From Charina bottae (lineage: Eukaryota > Chordata > Lepidosauria > Squamata > Charinaidae): DNA of 64,000 bases. The notes beneath the pieces are model-generated. The model ran no database searches, was not told where the DNA came from, and saw only the letters and a program-made list of their open reading frames with translations. The position numbers and the translations under genes are program-made. Below, in pieces: positions 30,977 to 43,079 of the stretch (within the stretch, counting starts at the first letter, position 1; every line of letters begins with the position of its first letter). The DNA lies in contig JALMGJ010000026.1 in NCBI GenBank assembly GCA_023362775.1, positions 2,759,394 to 2,823,393 on the forward strand, given 5' to 3'.

Positions 30977-31939
30977 GAGAGCTTTCCAAACTGTGTCGCG
31001 ATATGTTAGTGTGTTGGCTGCAGTGTCCGGGTGTGTTGTGGCTGCTGCCGCCTCCAAGCCCTGCCAGGATTCCACGCAGGTCATTCATTCTGGTTTATTA
31101 CGGTCACTGACCAGTACAAGATTCTACAAGGTATACTCATTGAACCTTACAATATGCACCATCTGATTTAAAATAGTTTTAAAATTATAAGTTAAATTAC
31201 ATTGTTCCAATTAAAAATTAAAATACATTCAGACCACAATGTGGATGAGCCCCTTAAATCAAATTTAAATATGCTCTTAATATTAGTCATAACTAATATT
31301 CTATCAGATGTAAATGCTTATAAAAAGTAAAATATCATATATGAAATGATGCTGTGATTCCACGCAGGTCCTAGTGCCTGCCTTGTGCCTTGCTGCCTCC
31401 AAACCTGCCCTGCCAGGATTCCACGCAGGTCCTAGTGCCTGCCTTGTGCCTGGCTGCCTCCAAACCTGCCCTGCCAGGATTCCACGCAGGTCCTAGTGCC
31501 TGCCTTGTGCCTGGCTGCCTCCAAACCTGCCCTGCCAGGATTCCACGCAGGTCCTAGTGCCTGCCTTGTGCCTGGCTGCCTCCAAACCTGCCCTGCCAGG
31601 ATTCCACGCAGGTCCTAGTGCCTGCCTTGTGCCTGGCTGCCTCCAAACCTGCCCTGCCAGGATTCCACGTAGGTCCTAGTGCCTGCCTTGTGCCTTGCTG
31701 CCTCCAAACCTGCTGTGATTCCACGTAGGTCCTAGTGCCTGCCTTGTGCCTTGCTGCCTCCAAACCTGCTGTGATTCCGCGCAGGTCCTAGTGCCTGCCT
31801 TGTGCCTTGCTGCCTCCAAACCTGCTGTGATTCCACGCAGGTCCTAGTGCCTGCCTTGTGCCCTGCTGTAAGAGAGTGTCGCGAAATGATGCATGTCTGA
31901 AAAGTGTGTCACCAACATGAAAAGTTTGGAAAGCTCTGC
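30977..31939. mobile_element. hAT-like MITE of the same family, expanded by a minisatellite and an insertion
   Basis: Ends GAGAGCTTTCCAAAC and GTTTGGAAAGCTCTG, with flanks ATCTACCG and CTCTACCA (6 of 8 match). Inside are the words GTGTTGGCTGCAGTGTCCGG and GCATGTCTGAAAAGTGTGTC, a roughly 270-bp AT-rich insertion (about 31080-31350) and a 9-unit tandem array. Confidence 0.82.
31365..31866. repeat. Minisatellite, 9 units of 56-61 bp
   Basis: The unit GATTCCACGCAGGTCCTAGT, then GCCTGCCTTGTGCC and TGCCTCCAAACCTGC, repeats with starts near 31377, 31437, 31498, 31559, 31620, 31681, 31737, 31793 and 31849. The early units carry an extra CCTGCCAG (61 bp); the last ones are 56 bp. It lies inside a hAT-like MITE. 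Confidence 0.92.
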
Positions 31940-32109
31940 TCTACCAAGTGCTTGGCCAGTCTTGCCCCACCTAGAACCCTCCAGAGATGTGTGACTACAA
32001 TGTCCTAAGGAACATGGCCAATGAAAGTTACTGGGTTCCATGGAGTTGCGCAAGCCAGGACCGGGGAGTGGTGGATGATTTGTTGGCGCTCCCTCCTTAC
32101 ATGGAGGAA

Positions 32110-32230
32110 ATAGTGGACCTTGGCTGATCTTGGCTGATCTCAAAAAACTAGGCAGGCTGAAACATGGTTAGATCCAAGAAGATAAGGGCACACCACTTCA
32201 TTTACCTGCCAAGAAAGCAGCATGAAACAT
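32110..32230 (+). mobile_element. 5S rRNA-derived SINE (decayed)
   Basis: GGCTGATCTCAAAAAACTAG, then GCAGGCTGAAACATGGTTAG and ATCCAAGAAGATAAGG, matches the 5S rRNA internal region with substitutions. Confidence 0.55.
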
Positions 32231-32389
32231 CAAGCAGGAGTCCCTGAGGAGTGGGGATGTGCTAATTTTTGCTCAGATGTGACCTCCTTTGCTCTATGCT
32301 TTAAACAAGTGTTTCTCACTCCAAGCCTGGCTGGCAACTCGACAAGTCAGAGTTTCTCAGAGCTCTGAGCTCTGAGACCTGGCTAACTT

Positions 32390-34405
32390 TCTATCTTGTT
32401 TGCAGGGGTCTATAGACCACTGAAGTTTTCCCCTGGAGAAGGGGGAACCAGAAGATTGCTCACAGAGCCATTGTAATTGCCCACTCCTGTTTTTCTTTGT
32501 TGTTTCCACCGCGGAGAAGAACTGGGTGAATGCAATGAAATGGCCGAAGGAGGATCCTAGCTCTGCAGAGAACGTAAGTCTCTTGGGAGACACAAGAGTG
32601 ACAGCCAGCTTTTAGACCACTTTATATTAGTTTTCTTTTTTAGATTAGCACATTTTTTATTATCTAAAATTTATCTTTGGACTTCGTTCAAAATGTTGGC
32701 TAATTTTGTGTTTTCTTTGCTATAATTAATTTTGGTGGAAGTTTGATAGATTTTATTTTGGCAACATAGTGAACAAGTTTTGTATTTTTCTGCCTTTCTT
32801 TTGTATCAGAGAAATTGGGATTTAAGAGACTTTGTTGGTATTTCTTACTCGACAAACTAACTGACTTTTGAGAAATTGTTTGTTTGGGTTAAGCAGCTTG
32901 CAGCCTGAAGAATAAAGAAGAATAAAGAATAAAGTATAGAGAATGTGTGCCTCTCTACCTTTTTTTTTTCTACTTTTTTTTAGAAAGGACTATCTTTCAT
33001 TTGGAATATATCTTCATCTTTCCTTTTACAAACTGTTTGAAATACTGCTCTGTGGAATTTTTTCATCTCTTACTTTAAAAGCTTTTCTTACTTAAAGAAA
33101 TAGACATTATTGATAAATAATAGAACAGCTGTTCCCTGCTCCCCTGAGAAATTTTTTTGTTTTGGCTACGACAGCTGATTACGATTTGAACATGGCATTT
33201 CTCACAGCACTTCAGGATTTTAAGGAAGAAACCAGCAAATTTTTTTTGCAAATTAAGAAATCCATAGAACGTATATTAATAGTTTTGATGGCTCAGGAAC
33301 AGAAGATACAAGGGACAGATTTAGAAACAGAGGAAAGACCTTTCGAACCAGTAGAGAAACAGGGAAAGAGGACTTTGAATGTATTGGTACAGAAGAAGAT
33401 TATGATATTTTACAGGAAGTGGTCTATTAAATGTTTGGGCATAAATACATTGTGGCAGCTGAGACAGGAAGATTTTAATATGCAAATTGATAGATATGGC
33501 AAAATAAACATTTTGATATCCCACATGAGTTACAGAAATAAACAAGTTGCATATTGTGATATTGGCATAACCTAAACAGGAGATTTATTGATATTGATTT
33601 GGAATGCAAGGTGAATGAAAATGCGGATTTGGTATTGTACACAGAGTAAGCACAGATATGAGAAACTTACAGATGCATAAAAACATGATATTTTAAGTGT
33701 AAGATACAAGATTATAAATAAATATGTTGATATTATATATTACTCTTTCTGGAGACACATTTATGAGAAGACAATGAGATGATGAGATGGAATTAGAATG
33801 TAGGTTATTACAAGAATATGTTGTATGTATTAGGTTATATGTTATGTTAGGTTTTGTATTTTTGCTATATATTATGTATTATGTTATGTAATATGTTAGA
33901 TTATGTATTAATGGAATATATAGTCATAACATGAACAGAATATACTGTATTTTATTAGACGTAGATAAGGCCTTTATTTGTTATACTAATTGGACTTTAT
34001 TGAAGATATAAATATAGATGTAAAAGTGGAAAGAGCAAATGGAAAACATTTAATTGATGCAACAATGAACATTTGATTACTATTCTAAGGAGTAGAAACC
34101 AGAGATGGATTGTTGGAAGATATCAAGAAAGGCGAAACCTATATGAAGAACAGAAGATTGGATTATAGAAATCAAAGGGTATATGACAAAGAAAAGTTTC
34201 TGTGTATTGTATAAAGGACTAACATTTAAAGTTAATTGTTGTACTTAAAGTTCAAGGATAAATTGGAGGACATCTATTTTCTATATTTTCTTTGTTTGTT
34301 ATTTTTTGACTTCACTTTTTCTTTTCCTTTTTCTTACTTTGTATTTCTATTTCTTTTCTTTTGTATTATCTCTTAATATGTATTTTAAAATTTAATAAAA
34401 CTTAT
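32390..34405 (+). mobile_element. Probable decayed L1-like LINE (internally deleted)
   Basis: An AT-rich 2-kb block. An open frame of 137 codons starting ATGGCTACGACAGCTG-like sequence near 33162 (MATTADYDLNMAFLTALQ, charged helix) resembles an L1 ORF1 start. LDVDKAF near 33955 resembles the L1 RT motif A, and the block ends AATTTAATAAAACTTATGG. Most of ORF2 is missing. The assignment is an inference from these weak signs. Confidence 0.45.
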
Positions 34406-34415
34406 GGATAAACAA

Positions 34416-34478
34416 GTGTTTCTCAATGTTGGCAACTTTAATATGCATGGACTTCAACTCCCAGGATTCCCCATCCAG
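34416..34478. mobile_element. Half of a palindromic hAT-like MITE
   Basis: GTGTTTCTCAATGTTGGCAA, then GCATGGACTTCAACTCCCAG and GATTCCCCATCCAG: the left half of the same family, joined directly to a LINE 3' fragment on its right. Confidence 0.6.
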
Positions 34479-35215
34479 TTACGCCCTTTCCTGGACCGAG
34501 ATGCCCTCCGAACAGCCACTCATGCCCTCGTCATCTCCCACATAGACTATTGTAATGTGCTCTACATGGGGCTACCCTTGAGGAGTATCTGGAAGCTTCA
34601 ACTGATCCAGAATGCAGCTGCGAGGACAATTATGGGGGCCAGAAGATCGGCCCATGTGACACCGTTGTTACGTGAGCTGCATTGGGTACCGGTTTGCTTC
34701 CAGGTACAATTCAAGGTGTTGGTTATCACCTTTAAAGCCCTATATGGCATAGGGCCAGGTTACCTGAGGGACCGTCTCATCCCCAGAACATCGACCCGTC
34801 CCACCCGATCAGCCAGAGAGGGCTTGCTGCAGACCCCATCGACTAAAGAGTTCCATCTAGCGGGGTCCAGGAGGCGGGCCTTCTCTGCAGTTGCGCCCGC
34901 CCTTTGGAATACCTTACCCCCAGAGCTGAGGCTGGTTTCCTTGCTCCCGACCTTCCAGAAAGGCTTAAAGACCTGGTTCTGCCATCTTGCCTGGGAGGGA
35001 AACGTCAACAGTTCCTCTTGGGGATGGCTGGCCCCTTGAAGCCTCCCAGTGACTTATTTTAATATTCTTCCTTGGAATTCATATTTTGTATCGATGTAAT
35101 TTTATATATTTTTAACTCTATTTTATTGTGCACCGCCCAGGGTCCCCGTTGGGGGAGATGGGCGGTAATATAAATCTAATAAAATAAAATAATAAATAAA
35201 TAAAATAAATCTGAT
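34479..35215 (+). mobile_element. LINE 3' end (CR1/L2 superfamily)
   Basis: An open frame covers the C-terminal end of the polyprotein: HIDYCNVLYMGLPLRSIWKL, QLIQNAAARTIMG, LHWVPVCFQVQFKVLVITFK, ALYGIGPGYL, ALWNTLPPEL and FQKGLKTW, typical of L2-type ORF2 ends. The 3' UTR has CACCGCCCAGGGTCCCCGTT and an (AAATAAAT)-type tail. The catalytic RT part is absent. Confidence 0.85.
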
Positions 35216-36546
35216 AAAAAACTTTTAAAGAGGGAAGAGAGCTGGGTTCAAAACCTTGCTCAAATGCGAAACCCAGAGTCCAGAACCGTTTCCTTCCGCT
35301 AGGCCAGGCGCTTGGCAGGAGCCTTGTTGCCAAGAAAACAATGGATCGGGTCAGTTGGAGTCCCCGGAGTTAAGCTCCGTGCAAAAAAGGTGTGGCTGGT
35401 GGTCCGGGGGGGGGGGTTGACCCAGTTTTGGAGGGCTGGAGAAGGGGCTTGGGCCCTGGATTGCCCTCTTCCCTCAAGACTAGGACTAATTAAAATGCAT
35501 TACACTAGCACTTTGATGACACTTTGCCCCCTTTCCTTTAAAGCACAGGGGAGGCTGGGGGCACGAGGGACAGAAGCTTGCTTTGCATCTCCCTTAAAGT
35601 CTTCGCCTTTCTCTGCAACGGCTGCTGTGGCAGCCAAAAAGGGCCATTGTGTCTGTTGTGTCCTTAAATCACTTCATCGCCCTCGTGTCTTTCCAGGCAA
35701 CGGAGCTGATCCCTCCCCAACCGGAGTTTTTGTTGGTCTGCTTCCTTAGAGAGGGTCGGCTGGCGATTTGGGTCATGCTGCACTCAATACCCCGTCGTCT
35801 TCTTCCGCAGGAGCCGGTGTCCGCCATCCTTTTCGTAAACTCTGCAATGGACCAAGGACTCTGGGGGGCGGGGGGGAGCCAGAGGTGATGGCCAATAAAA
35901 GTACCCCCCTTTACACATGTTTTTGCACTGCCATTCAGCCCAAGAGGTGTAGAATCTGAAGTTAATGGCTTTCTTTCATAAAGGGGTGAAATCAGTCTTG
36001 GATAGTCCAAAGCCCTTCCCTCCCTCCCTCCCTCCCTCCCTCTCTCAAAAAAAGTGCTATTGCTTTTCAGAATCAGGCAAGGTAGCTGAAAGAAATGAAT
36101 ACAATAGTAAAATAGAAAGTGAAAAATCTGGATTAAGGTTTAAAATAAAGAAGAGAAGGGTAATGTCAATCAGCACACTTAATGAATTCACAATGGGTAA
36201 CAGACGGGCAGGTGGGAACTAGTCTTATTTCCTGGTGTTCAAGAAGAGAGAAAGATGGACACCATGCTGAAGGAAGGAAGCGAATATGAATTTGAGATGA
36301 AGGCAGCAACAGATTCGGACCAGATTAATTAAAACGATAGTCTTTTCCGTGGGAAACTGTCTGTGAAGAGATGGACGCTGAGAAAAAGTGAGAGAAACCA
36401 CTGAATTTTGGATGCAGAGCTGGCTATTAAGAGTATGACGGACTGCAAGAAGAATAAGTTAGTTAGGCCTGGACCAAATCAAGACTGGCAGCAAGCAGAA
36501 CCTCATATACTTTGAGCATGGGATGTGAATGGATGATGGGCTAGCA
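35216..36546. other. Intergenic, no gene or known repeat recognised
   Basis: Moderately GC-rich first half (about 35290-35900), AT-rich second half. No PAQR6 first-exon peptide (LSLKLP-like) was found, although an upstream promoter/first exon could lie in this kind of sequence. Confidence 0.4.
36018..36045. repeat. (CCCT)n microsatellite
   Basis: Six to seven TCCC units. Confidence 0.9.
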
Positions 36547-36780
36547 CAGAGCTTTCCAAACTTTTCATGTTGGTGACACACTTTTTAGACATGCAGCATT
36601 TCGCGACACACTCTTACAGCAGGGCATCATTTCGCGACACACTCTTACAGCAAGGCACAAGGCAGGCACTAAGACCTGCGTGGAATCCTGGCAGGGCTGG
36701 GAGGCAGCAGCAGCCGCGACACACCCAGACACTGCAGCCAACACACTAATGTGTTCCGAGACACAGTTTGGAAAGCTATG
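36547..36780. mobile_element. hAT-like MITE, 234 bp
   Basis: Ends CAGAGCTTTCCAAAC and GTTTGGAAAGCTATG; flanks GGCTAGCA and GGCTAGGG (6 of 8). It holds a single copy of the AAGGCAGGCACTA unit that is tandemly expanded in two other members. Confidence 0.87.
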
Positions 36781-37074
36781 GGCTAGGGAAAAAAATATAT
36801 TTGGGGAGGTTGAGGGAAGAAACCAACAGACAAAGTGGATGGTCTGGATCAAAGAAGTTACTGGAGCGTCCTTGGAAGAGTTGTGGTTGACCACCAGGGT
36901 CAGGTTAATTTGTCCATGTGTTGCCAAGACAAACTCAAACTTTGATGGCATGGTTGTGGCTGCCATCTTGACTTTTTGGACCCCTTGCAGCAACACAGGT
37001 GTTGGCCATTGCCCCCCATCAGCTGCTAATGTTTGTGTGGCCTCATAGGGCTTGGGATATTTTTTTAAAATTGT

Positions 37075-37140
37075 ATTTATTATTATTGATTGATTGATCA
37101 CATTTATATCCCGCCCATCTCCCTCACAATTTATTATTAT
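37075..37140 (-). mobile_element. L2-type LINE 3' tail fragment
   Basis: (GATT)n, then CACATTTATATCCCGCCCAT and CTCCCTCAC: the antisense of the LINE 3' UTR GATGGGCGG block. Confidence 0.5.
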
Positions 37141-37220
37141 GCTTTTGTAAATCAATACATTATATTGTTTCAAATCAATGGTATTTATACAGTATTAATT
37201 GAAGATGATTGACATTGACA

Positions 37221-37289
37221 CATGCTGGCTGGGGAATTCTGGGCGTTGAAGTCCACACATCTTAAAGTTGCCAAGGTTGAAAAACACTG
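37221..37289. mobile_element. Half of a palindromic hAT-like MITE
   Basis: CATGCTGGCTGGGGAATTCT, then GTTGAAGTCCACACATCTTA and AAGTTGCCAAGG, ending AAAACACTG. This matches the right half of the element at 3704-3827. Confidence 0.65.
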
Positions 37290-37719
37290 GCATAAACAGT
37301 GAAAATGCAGGATCTAGATTGTACGAATAGATACAGCCACATGAACAACAAGAGCAGAATGAGGGAAAATAAGCTGATTTCATTCCAATCAGTGCACATC
37401 ACACCACCATGTTGAGGTGCAGAATGCAGAACTGTGATTGGAGAGAAAGTTATTGCTTTTGGCTCTGCTTCATTCCCACCTGGCAGAATCGCCTCTTCAG
37501 GTCACTGAGGGGGAAAAGAAAAGATCACCTACCCATTCTTTGGATTATATCAACTCCCTGTGTTCGCCATCAGATGTTGTGGCAGGCATGAGAAAAACAT
37601 GCAAGGAAATCCAGGTTTAAAGAGCAATCCCAGGTTGCCTGTGTGGATTAGAACATCAGTGTTGCCCGGCTGAATCAAACTAAAGCTCATTTTGTTCTCA
37701 CAGAGGTCATCCAGACGCT

Positions 37720-37880
37720 TCTCGGAGCCTTTCTTGCTTCAGTCTTCAAGACTGACAGCCCTTGATAGAGCTGTCCTCCTTGAATTGATCTAATCCCCTT
37801 TCAAAGCCGTCCCAGTCAGTGTCCATCTCCATGGCTTGTGGCAATGAATCCCACAGGTTAATGTGCAAAGTTCTTTGGAT
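37720..37880. repeat. Interspersed repeat shared with 45405-45700
   Basis: TCTAATCCCCTTTCAAAGCC and CATGGCTTGTGGCAATGAAT, then CCCACAGGTTAATG, parallel CAATCCCCCTTTAAACTATT and ATCCTGTGGCGGTGAGTCCC at 45475-45540. The family is not identified. Confidence 0.45.
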
Positions 37881-39411
37881 CCTGGCAAAAGTGTTCAGTA
37901 ACGCCCCGGACATCTCAACTTTCATGTTTGTCAGATGAGTGCCTTGGAAACGTTCCCCAAATTGATTTCGGCTAGTGTTTTTAGGAATGTTTGAATGAGC
38001 AGCCTGTGCAAAATGATGTCATCCTTGTGGTCAGCATCGCTCTGAGAGTTGTTTGCACCTTTCCGAAATGTGCTCCCTCTTCCCCCCTCCCCCAGAAAGG
38101 GCCTTTGAAAAGACACACCCGCCTGTGCCTTGGTCTCACCCACCCAGTTCCAGATCTGCAGCTGAAAAGGCATAATTTTTGTTTTGTTTCGTTAGTCTTC
38201 AAGGGCAGAGGAATAATGAACGTCGACTTTAAATGCATTTCTTCGTTGCTTCCTTGGTTTCAGCCTGTGGCTCCTGCAACAAGAGGCCCCCTTTCATTCC
38301 CTTCCGCCAACGGGGAGGGCGTCTTGGCCTTCTTCCATCAAGGCTGGCAAGAAATCCAAGTTCAGAGGGAAGGAGGGGAGAAACACCAACAGTCGAGTAA
38401 CTCGAAGCAATCCCGAAGGCCACCGGGCTCCAATGAAAGGGAAGTGGTTTTGTTGGGGGGCTATACGGGTGCCCCGCTAAGCCCCATCGTCTCTGCAGAA
38501 GGTATGGCTTGGATCTCCAGGAGCTGCCCCAGTTCTCTTCCACTCTTTCAGCGAGTGATGGAGTCCCTTCCTTCCTTCCTTCCTTCCTTCCTTCCTTCCT
38601 TCCTTCCTTCCTTCCTTCCTTCCTTCCTTCCTTCCTTCCTTCCTTTTCTTTAAGAATTCCAGCTTTCAAACTTGTTGATCAAAGCTTTCCTGGGCATGAC
38701 TCAAAGGGAGCATGCTGTGTTTCTAACATTCGTCAGATGCCATCAGGGTTGGGGGTCTGGATCTTTCCCAGTAAAACTGGGTGCGTTGTAAGGAAGCAGG
38801 AGTTTAGCATGCTGTGTTGCAGCAAAGAAGAAAGCTGCCTCCTGCACAGCCATCACAATCTTGCATCCTTTCCTTAAACAAGAGTCTCCACTTGTCCATC
38901 TCTAAAATAGATGTACATTTTCTTAGCATTTTGTGTAGGAAACGAGAAACAAATCAACTGTAGCCACTAAACTTTAAGAGTCTTTATTAGCTGGAGGTGT
39001 TACATGAGTCACTTGTCTCATTTTTGGTTGTGGATGCAAGCTTTGGATTTTCTCAGTGGGGTGATCGTGAATATCCTGATTGTGAGCTGAAGGTGCCCAT
39101 TGATTGAGGGAGCTTGATCAATCCACTCACCCCCCCTCCCCAATGACTGAACTGCTTGCTTTTAGTTTAGAGAAAAGATCTTAATACTTGTGATGGCACA
39201 TGATCAGGATTTGCAGAATGAATGCCCTGACCTGGAAAACATAAAAGGTGATTCTTTATTCACTTTTTGACAATTCTCTGATGTGCTAGATTAGTGATAA
39301 GTTCTGAACATATCAAAGCAACTATCATTTTTACTTTTAATGGCAGACTTAACTGTCCATGGTGGAATTTAAACAGTGTATTTAACAAAATAATGAGACT
39401 ATGTTATAGAT
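37881..39411. other. Intergenic, only the CTTC microsatellite recognised
   Basis: Open frames of up to 220 codons around 37991-38669 run through the microsatellite and do not resemble a protein. Near 38500 there is a CAG followed by a short LQELPQ-like frame that faintly recalls the PAQR6 N-terminus; it is not strong enough to call. Confidence 0.35.
38568..38644. repeat. (CTTC)n microsatellite
   Basis: About 19 perfect tetranucleotide units. Confidence 0.97.
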
Positions 39412-39591
39412 CATAGCTTTCCAAAGTGTGTGTCGTGACACACTACTGTGTCGCCTGCGGTGTCCTAGTGTGTTGCGCAAAAACCCAGAAGCGCTGATGG
39501 GGGAACCGAAAGAAGCGGCACCCCCGCCAATCAGCACCGCCGCCGCCGCTGTCGGTGTGTGTCGCCAACGTGAAAAGTTTGGAAAGCTCTG
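39412..39591. mobile_element. GC-rich hAT-like MITE, 180 bp
   Basis: Ends CATAGCTTTCCAAAG and GTTTGGAAAGCTCTG; flanks TTATAGAT and TTGTAGAT (7 of 8). The core contains CGCCGCCGCCGC and GTCGCCAACGTG. Confidence 0.86.
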
Positions 39592-40209
39592 TTGTAGATT
39601 ATAGATCAAGATGGACAAATCTGTCCGTTTTATTTCATCTTTTCCATTCGTAAAGTCACTTCCTGAACCAGTTTAATTTTTAAAAATTTAAAAATAATAA
39701 AAAATTAAATTAAAAAAATCCTTCCTATACCAGTTTAATTTTTAAAAAAAACCCCTACAAAAATTGGTATTATTTGGGACATATTTCCATCAAATAGTTT
39801 GTAGACAGTTACTTATGCATTTTTGTACATTAAAAAAAATGTAAAATAGAAATAATATTGCCAGGGTGGTCACAGAGAGGGCCCTAAGAAGCATCAGTTG
39901 GATGATTCCCAGTCGTCTCTGATTTTAGTCTGGGGGGCCACATCCCCCTTCTGAGCCCCTACGTAGATCTAGTTGTCTCCACCTATGGTGATCCAGTCCG
40001 ACCTCAAAGGGTTCACAGTCAGGCAACCCGAAATCGAGAGACTTGATGGAAAGCAGGCAGGATTTGGTCAAAAACAATGCTGTGCCTCAGGCAGAGCTTC
40101 AATGACGCCATCAAGGCCACCACCCTGACTTTTTGACCAAACTCTGCAGACACTTCTGAAAGCAGGGGTCAAAGGTACAAGTCACAATGCAGTTCAAGGC
40201 ACCCAATGC
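39592..40209. other. Intergenic, no gene recognised
   Basis: An AT-rich start, then unassigned sequence. CCACCCTGACTTTTTGACCA near 40120 is a copy of a word found at four other places in the window. Confidence 0.35.
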
Positions 40210-41350
40210 TTGGTAGTGTTGCTCATAGAAGAGAATCGCTGTAGCTCAGGGTTGAACTGTGGAGTCCTTGGTGCTCTCTGAGCTTGGTTGTTGGCTTGCA
40301 GATGTTTCATTACCCCACTAGGGAACATCATTAGATGTTCATGATCCAGGGGAGAAAACAGTAAGTCTTGGTCTGGTCCTGGCAGAACTCAGGGCTTCTA
40401 AATCTTCAGAAAAGACCCAGAAGAGACAAGAAGAGGCTGTTTCAGACATCATTCAAAGCATATGAGCACTGAGGCAGCAGTTTAAGCATGCTGGTTCCAC
40501 TGGTGCTGCTTCCAGGTGGGTTAAGATATTGGGCTATTTAGGAGTTCTGAGTTGTTCCCCAATAGACTCAGGGAAGTCTCTTCCAAGCAACCTCATCGTC
40601 CTCTACTCCTCTGCTGTGATGATAGCAGCAGCACTCTTGTGGGCCAGGCGGCCAGATCTCTGTATCAGAGTCAGAATCGAGGAGCGATGGGGTTTGGTTC
40701 TGTAGTGATTATGGGGGGATTATGGGATTATGCCCTAGCTATCCAAACTGCTCTGCCTGTGAATTCAACTGATCAGATGAAGATGAACCTGAGCATCGTG
40801 GCTATGAAGGTTCTCAGTCATCCAGGTAGAATTGTCTGTAGCTTGAATCATGTCAACTGGATTTCTATTTTCTCAGTGGAAATGTTTCGCTCCTTATCCA
40901 AGGAGCATCTTGATTATCTTGATTGATTGATTGATTGACTGAGCATTGTGGATTATCTTGACTCCATCAGAATGTTGCTTTGCTAATCTCAATTGGCACC
41001 AATCAGCCCTGCTTCTAGCTGTACTTTTAGCCATCATTGTATTGGGGTTCCTGCCTTAAAGATGAAAAGATTGGAATGGAATTTTGGTAATTTGGTTAAT
41101 TAATTAGTTAATTATTTCTAAAGAATGTATATTTTATAGTAACTATGGATTTTTTATTAGTATTTTAGTGTTTGACTGAAATTGTGAGCTAAAGAATGTA
41201 TATTTTATAGTAACTATGGATATATTTTTTATTATTAGTATTTTAGTGTTTGAAATTGTGAGCCAACTGCAACAAAATTCCATTCTATTGTGCACTTGGT
41301 GTATAGTGTATAGTGGGATGACAATAAAGTTGTTATTATTATTATTAATT
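40210..41350. mobile_element. Unassigned interspersed retroelement fragments
   Basis: Contains GGCTTGCAGATGTTTCATTA, GAAATGTTTCGCTCCTTATC and the end GACAATAAAGTTGTTATTAT with a (TTA)n tail, words that recur widely in reptile genomes as far as remembered. No coding domain could be read. A roughly 70-bp block is directly repeated (41124-41190, 41193-41262). Confidence 0.4.
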
Positions 41351-41453
41351 AATCATTTTGGCCCTTATTCAAATGATACAATTTTAAACTGGGACAATCC
41401 CAGTTTGAAAAAAGTAAATAAATTTGAGGGAGAGATGTTGTGAATAATTAGAG

Positions 41454-41723
41454 CAGGGCTTTCCAAAGTTTTCCCACAGCGACACACCAACCGCTGTTGG
41501 TGTGTCGCCGCGGGAAAACCTGGAAGTGCCGCCATTGCGGCAGCGCTCAAAAACCCAGAAGCGCTGCTGCCACTTTCGATTTTTGCGCACTGCCATTGGT
41601 GTGTCACCGTGGGAAAACCCGGAAGCGCTGATGATGATGAGCGCTTCCGGGTTGTGTGGCGACACACCAGACTGTGTGTGGTGACACACTTTTGTGTCGC
41701 GACACACAGTTTGGAAAGCTCTG
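41454..41723. mobile_element. GC-rich hAT-like MITE, 270 bp, perfect 8-bp TSD
   Basis: Ends CAGGGCTTTCCAAAG and GTTTGGAAAGCTCTG; AATTAGAG is duplicated at 41446-41453 and 41724-41731. Its right half is the near twin of 18322-18465. Confidence 0.9.
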
Positions 41724-42307
41724 AATTAGAGGTATTAATACTTTAGATCAGCTTATTGCCAACCATGTTTTTAAGCCATTTGAATTATTATTTTAAAAAA
41801 TGGATTCAATTAAAACATTGCTTGATTTGACCCAGATATATTAGCAGCATCTAAAACTCCCAAATTACCTTCAATACTGGAATGAACATTAGTCTAAATC
41901 TACAGATTTTTTTAAAAAATAATCAATTAAGAAAAAATCTTAAAAACCCTAATTCTTTTTCATGTTTACTGGACACCCTGGGAAATAGGCTGGCAATTAA
42001 CATCATTACATTGGGAGTACAAAGCAAGTGAAGGGAAGTTTACTCATATGTTATGGCCCATCCTACTGTTGTCCTGTTTTGGTTTGATATCCATAAATGT
42101 ATTATTATGGTGTTATAAATATAAATGTATCAATATAGTTTAAGGATATAAATGTATTCTTGAATTATATTTTGGAATTTATGAAGATTTAAAATCCTGG
42201 ATCACTGATCTGTGTTTGCTTTCAAACTTTGAACTGGTTCTCTATTGACATAATAGAAAGATTGGTAAGAATTTAATGATGTGTTCAAAAATTAGGCTAA
42301 AATATTT
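41724..42307. other. Intergenic AT-rich sequence, nothing recognised
   Basis: Low-complexity A/T with no readable ORF or repeat family. Confidence 0.4.
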
Positions 42308-42475
42308 CCTCCCTCCCCCTTCCCCTTCCCTCCTCTCTATTCCTTCCTCCCTTCCTCCCCTCCCCTCCCCTCCCCTCCCCTCCCTCCCTCCCTCCCTCCC
42401 TCCCTCCCTCCCTTCCTTCCTTCCTTCCTTCCTTCCTTCCTTCCTTCCTTCCTTCCTTCCTTCCCCTCCCCTCTT
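42308..42475. repeat. Compound (CCCT)n/(CCTT)n pyrimidine tract
   Basis: An almost pure C/T strand: TCCC-rich, then CCTCC units, then about 13 CCTT units. Confidence 0.95.
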
Positions 42476-42764
42476 CTTTAAACTAAGGGGCGTCCATCCT
42501 TTCTCTCATTCCTTGTCCCTCTGTCACTGCAGGGCACAAATGCTTCCCTATCTAGTACTGCCCCTGAGAAGGGGGACAGCCTCATCACCAACCACGGAGG
42601 CCTGCAGAGAGTTCATCTCCTAAGGAGAGTTTATTTTTAGGATACATATATATTTTCAAGAAGAATTCTGCCTCCCATCACCAGAAATGTTAACCATAAA
42701 GTTGCCTCAAATCTTCAGGGTCCACCAAGTACCTCGGGTGAGTAACTCAAGTTATAACTGGCCC

Positions 42765-42900
42765 CGAATGCCGTGGTGCGTGCAGTGTTGGGGCCCCTAG
42801 GTCTGCCACGTTACACCCCTGTTGCGCAAGCTGCATTGGCTCCCAGTTTCCTTCTGGGTGCAATTCAAGGTGCTGAATATACTACTAAATCTCTCATTGT
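42765..42900 (+). mobile_element. L2-type LINE fragment
   Basis: CAAGCTGCATTGGCTCCCAG, then TTTCCTTCTGGGTGCAATTC, encodes KLHWLPVSFWVQFKVL, the same region as in 34479-35215. Its continuation may be the piece at 43710-44097. Confidence 0.7.
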
Positions 42901-43079
42901 GTTTGTCTGTTTGTACCCTCAAGTTAGCACAAACGGTGCATCATACCACAACAATTTTTGAATCAAGGTACCTAAAATCCGCTAACTGTGAATGTGAAAA
43001 ATTATTTATTTATTTATTGAATGTGAATGTGAAAAAAATCCAGGACCCATTACTCCTGTGGAATTGAAATTTCCACGAT

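Noticed and set aside
33162..33575. 137-codon host gene
   Set aside because: It lies in a decayed L1-like block, has no splice sites, and resembles an ORF1 start at most.
37991..38669. 220- and 146-codon ORFs around the CTTC repeat
   Set aside because: The frames run through a microsatellite and show no conserved peptide.
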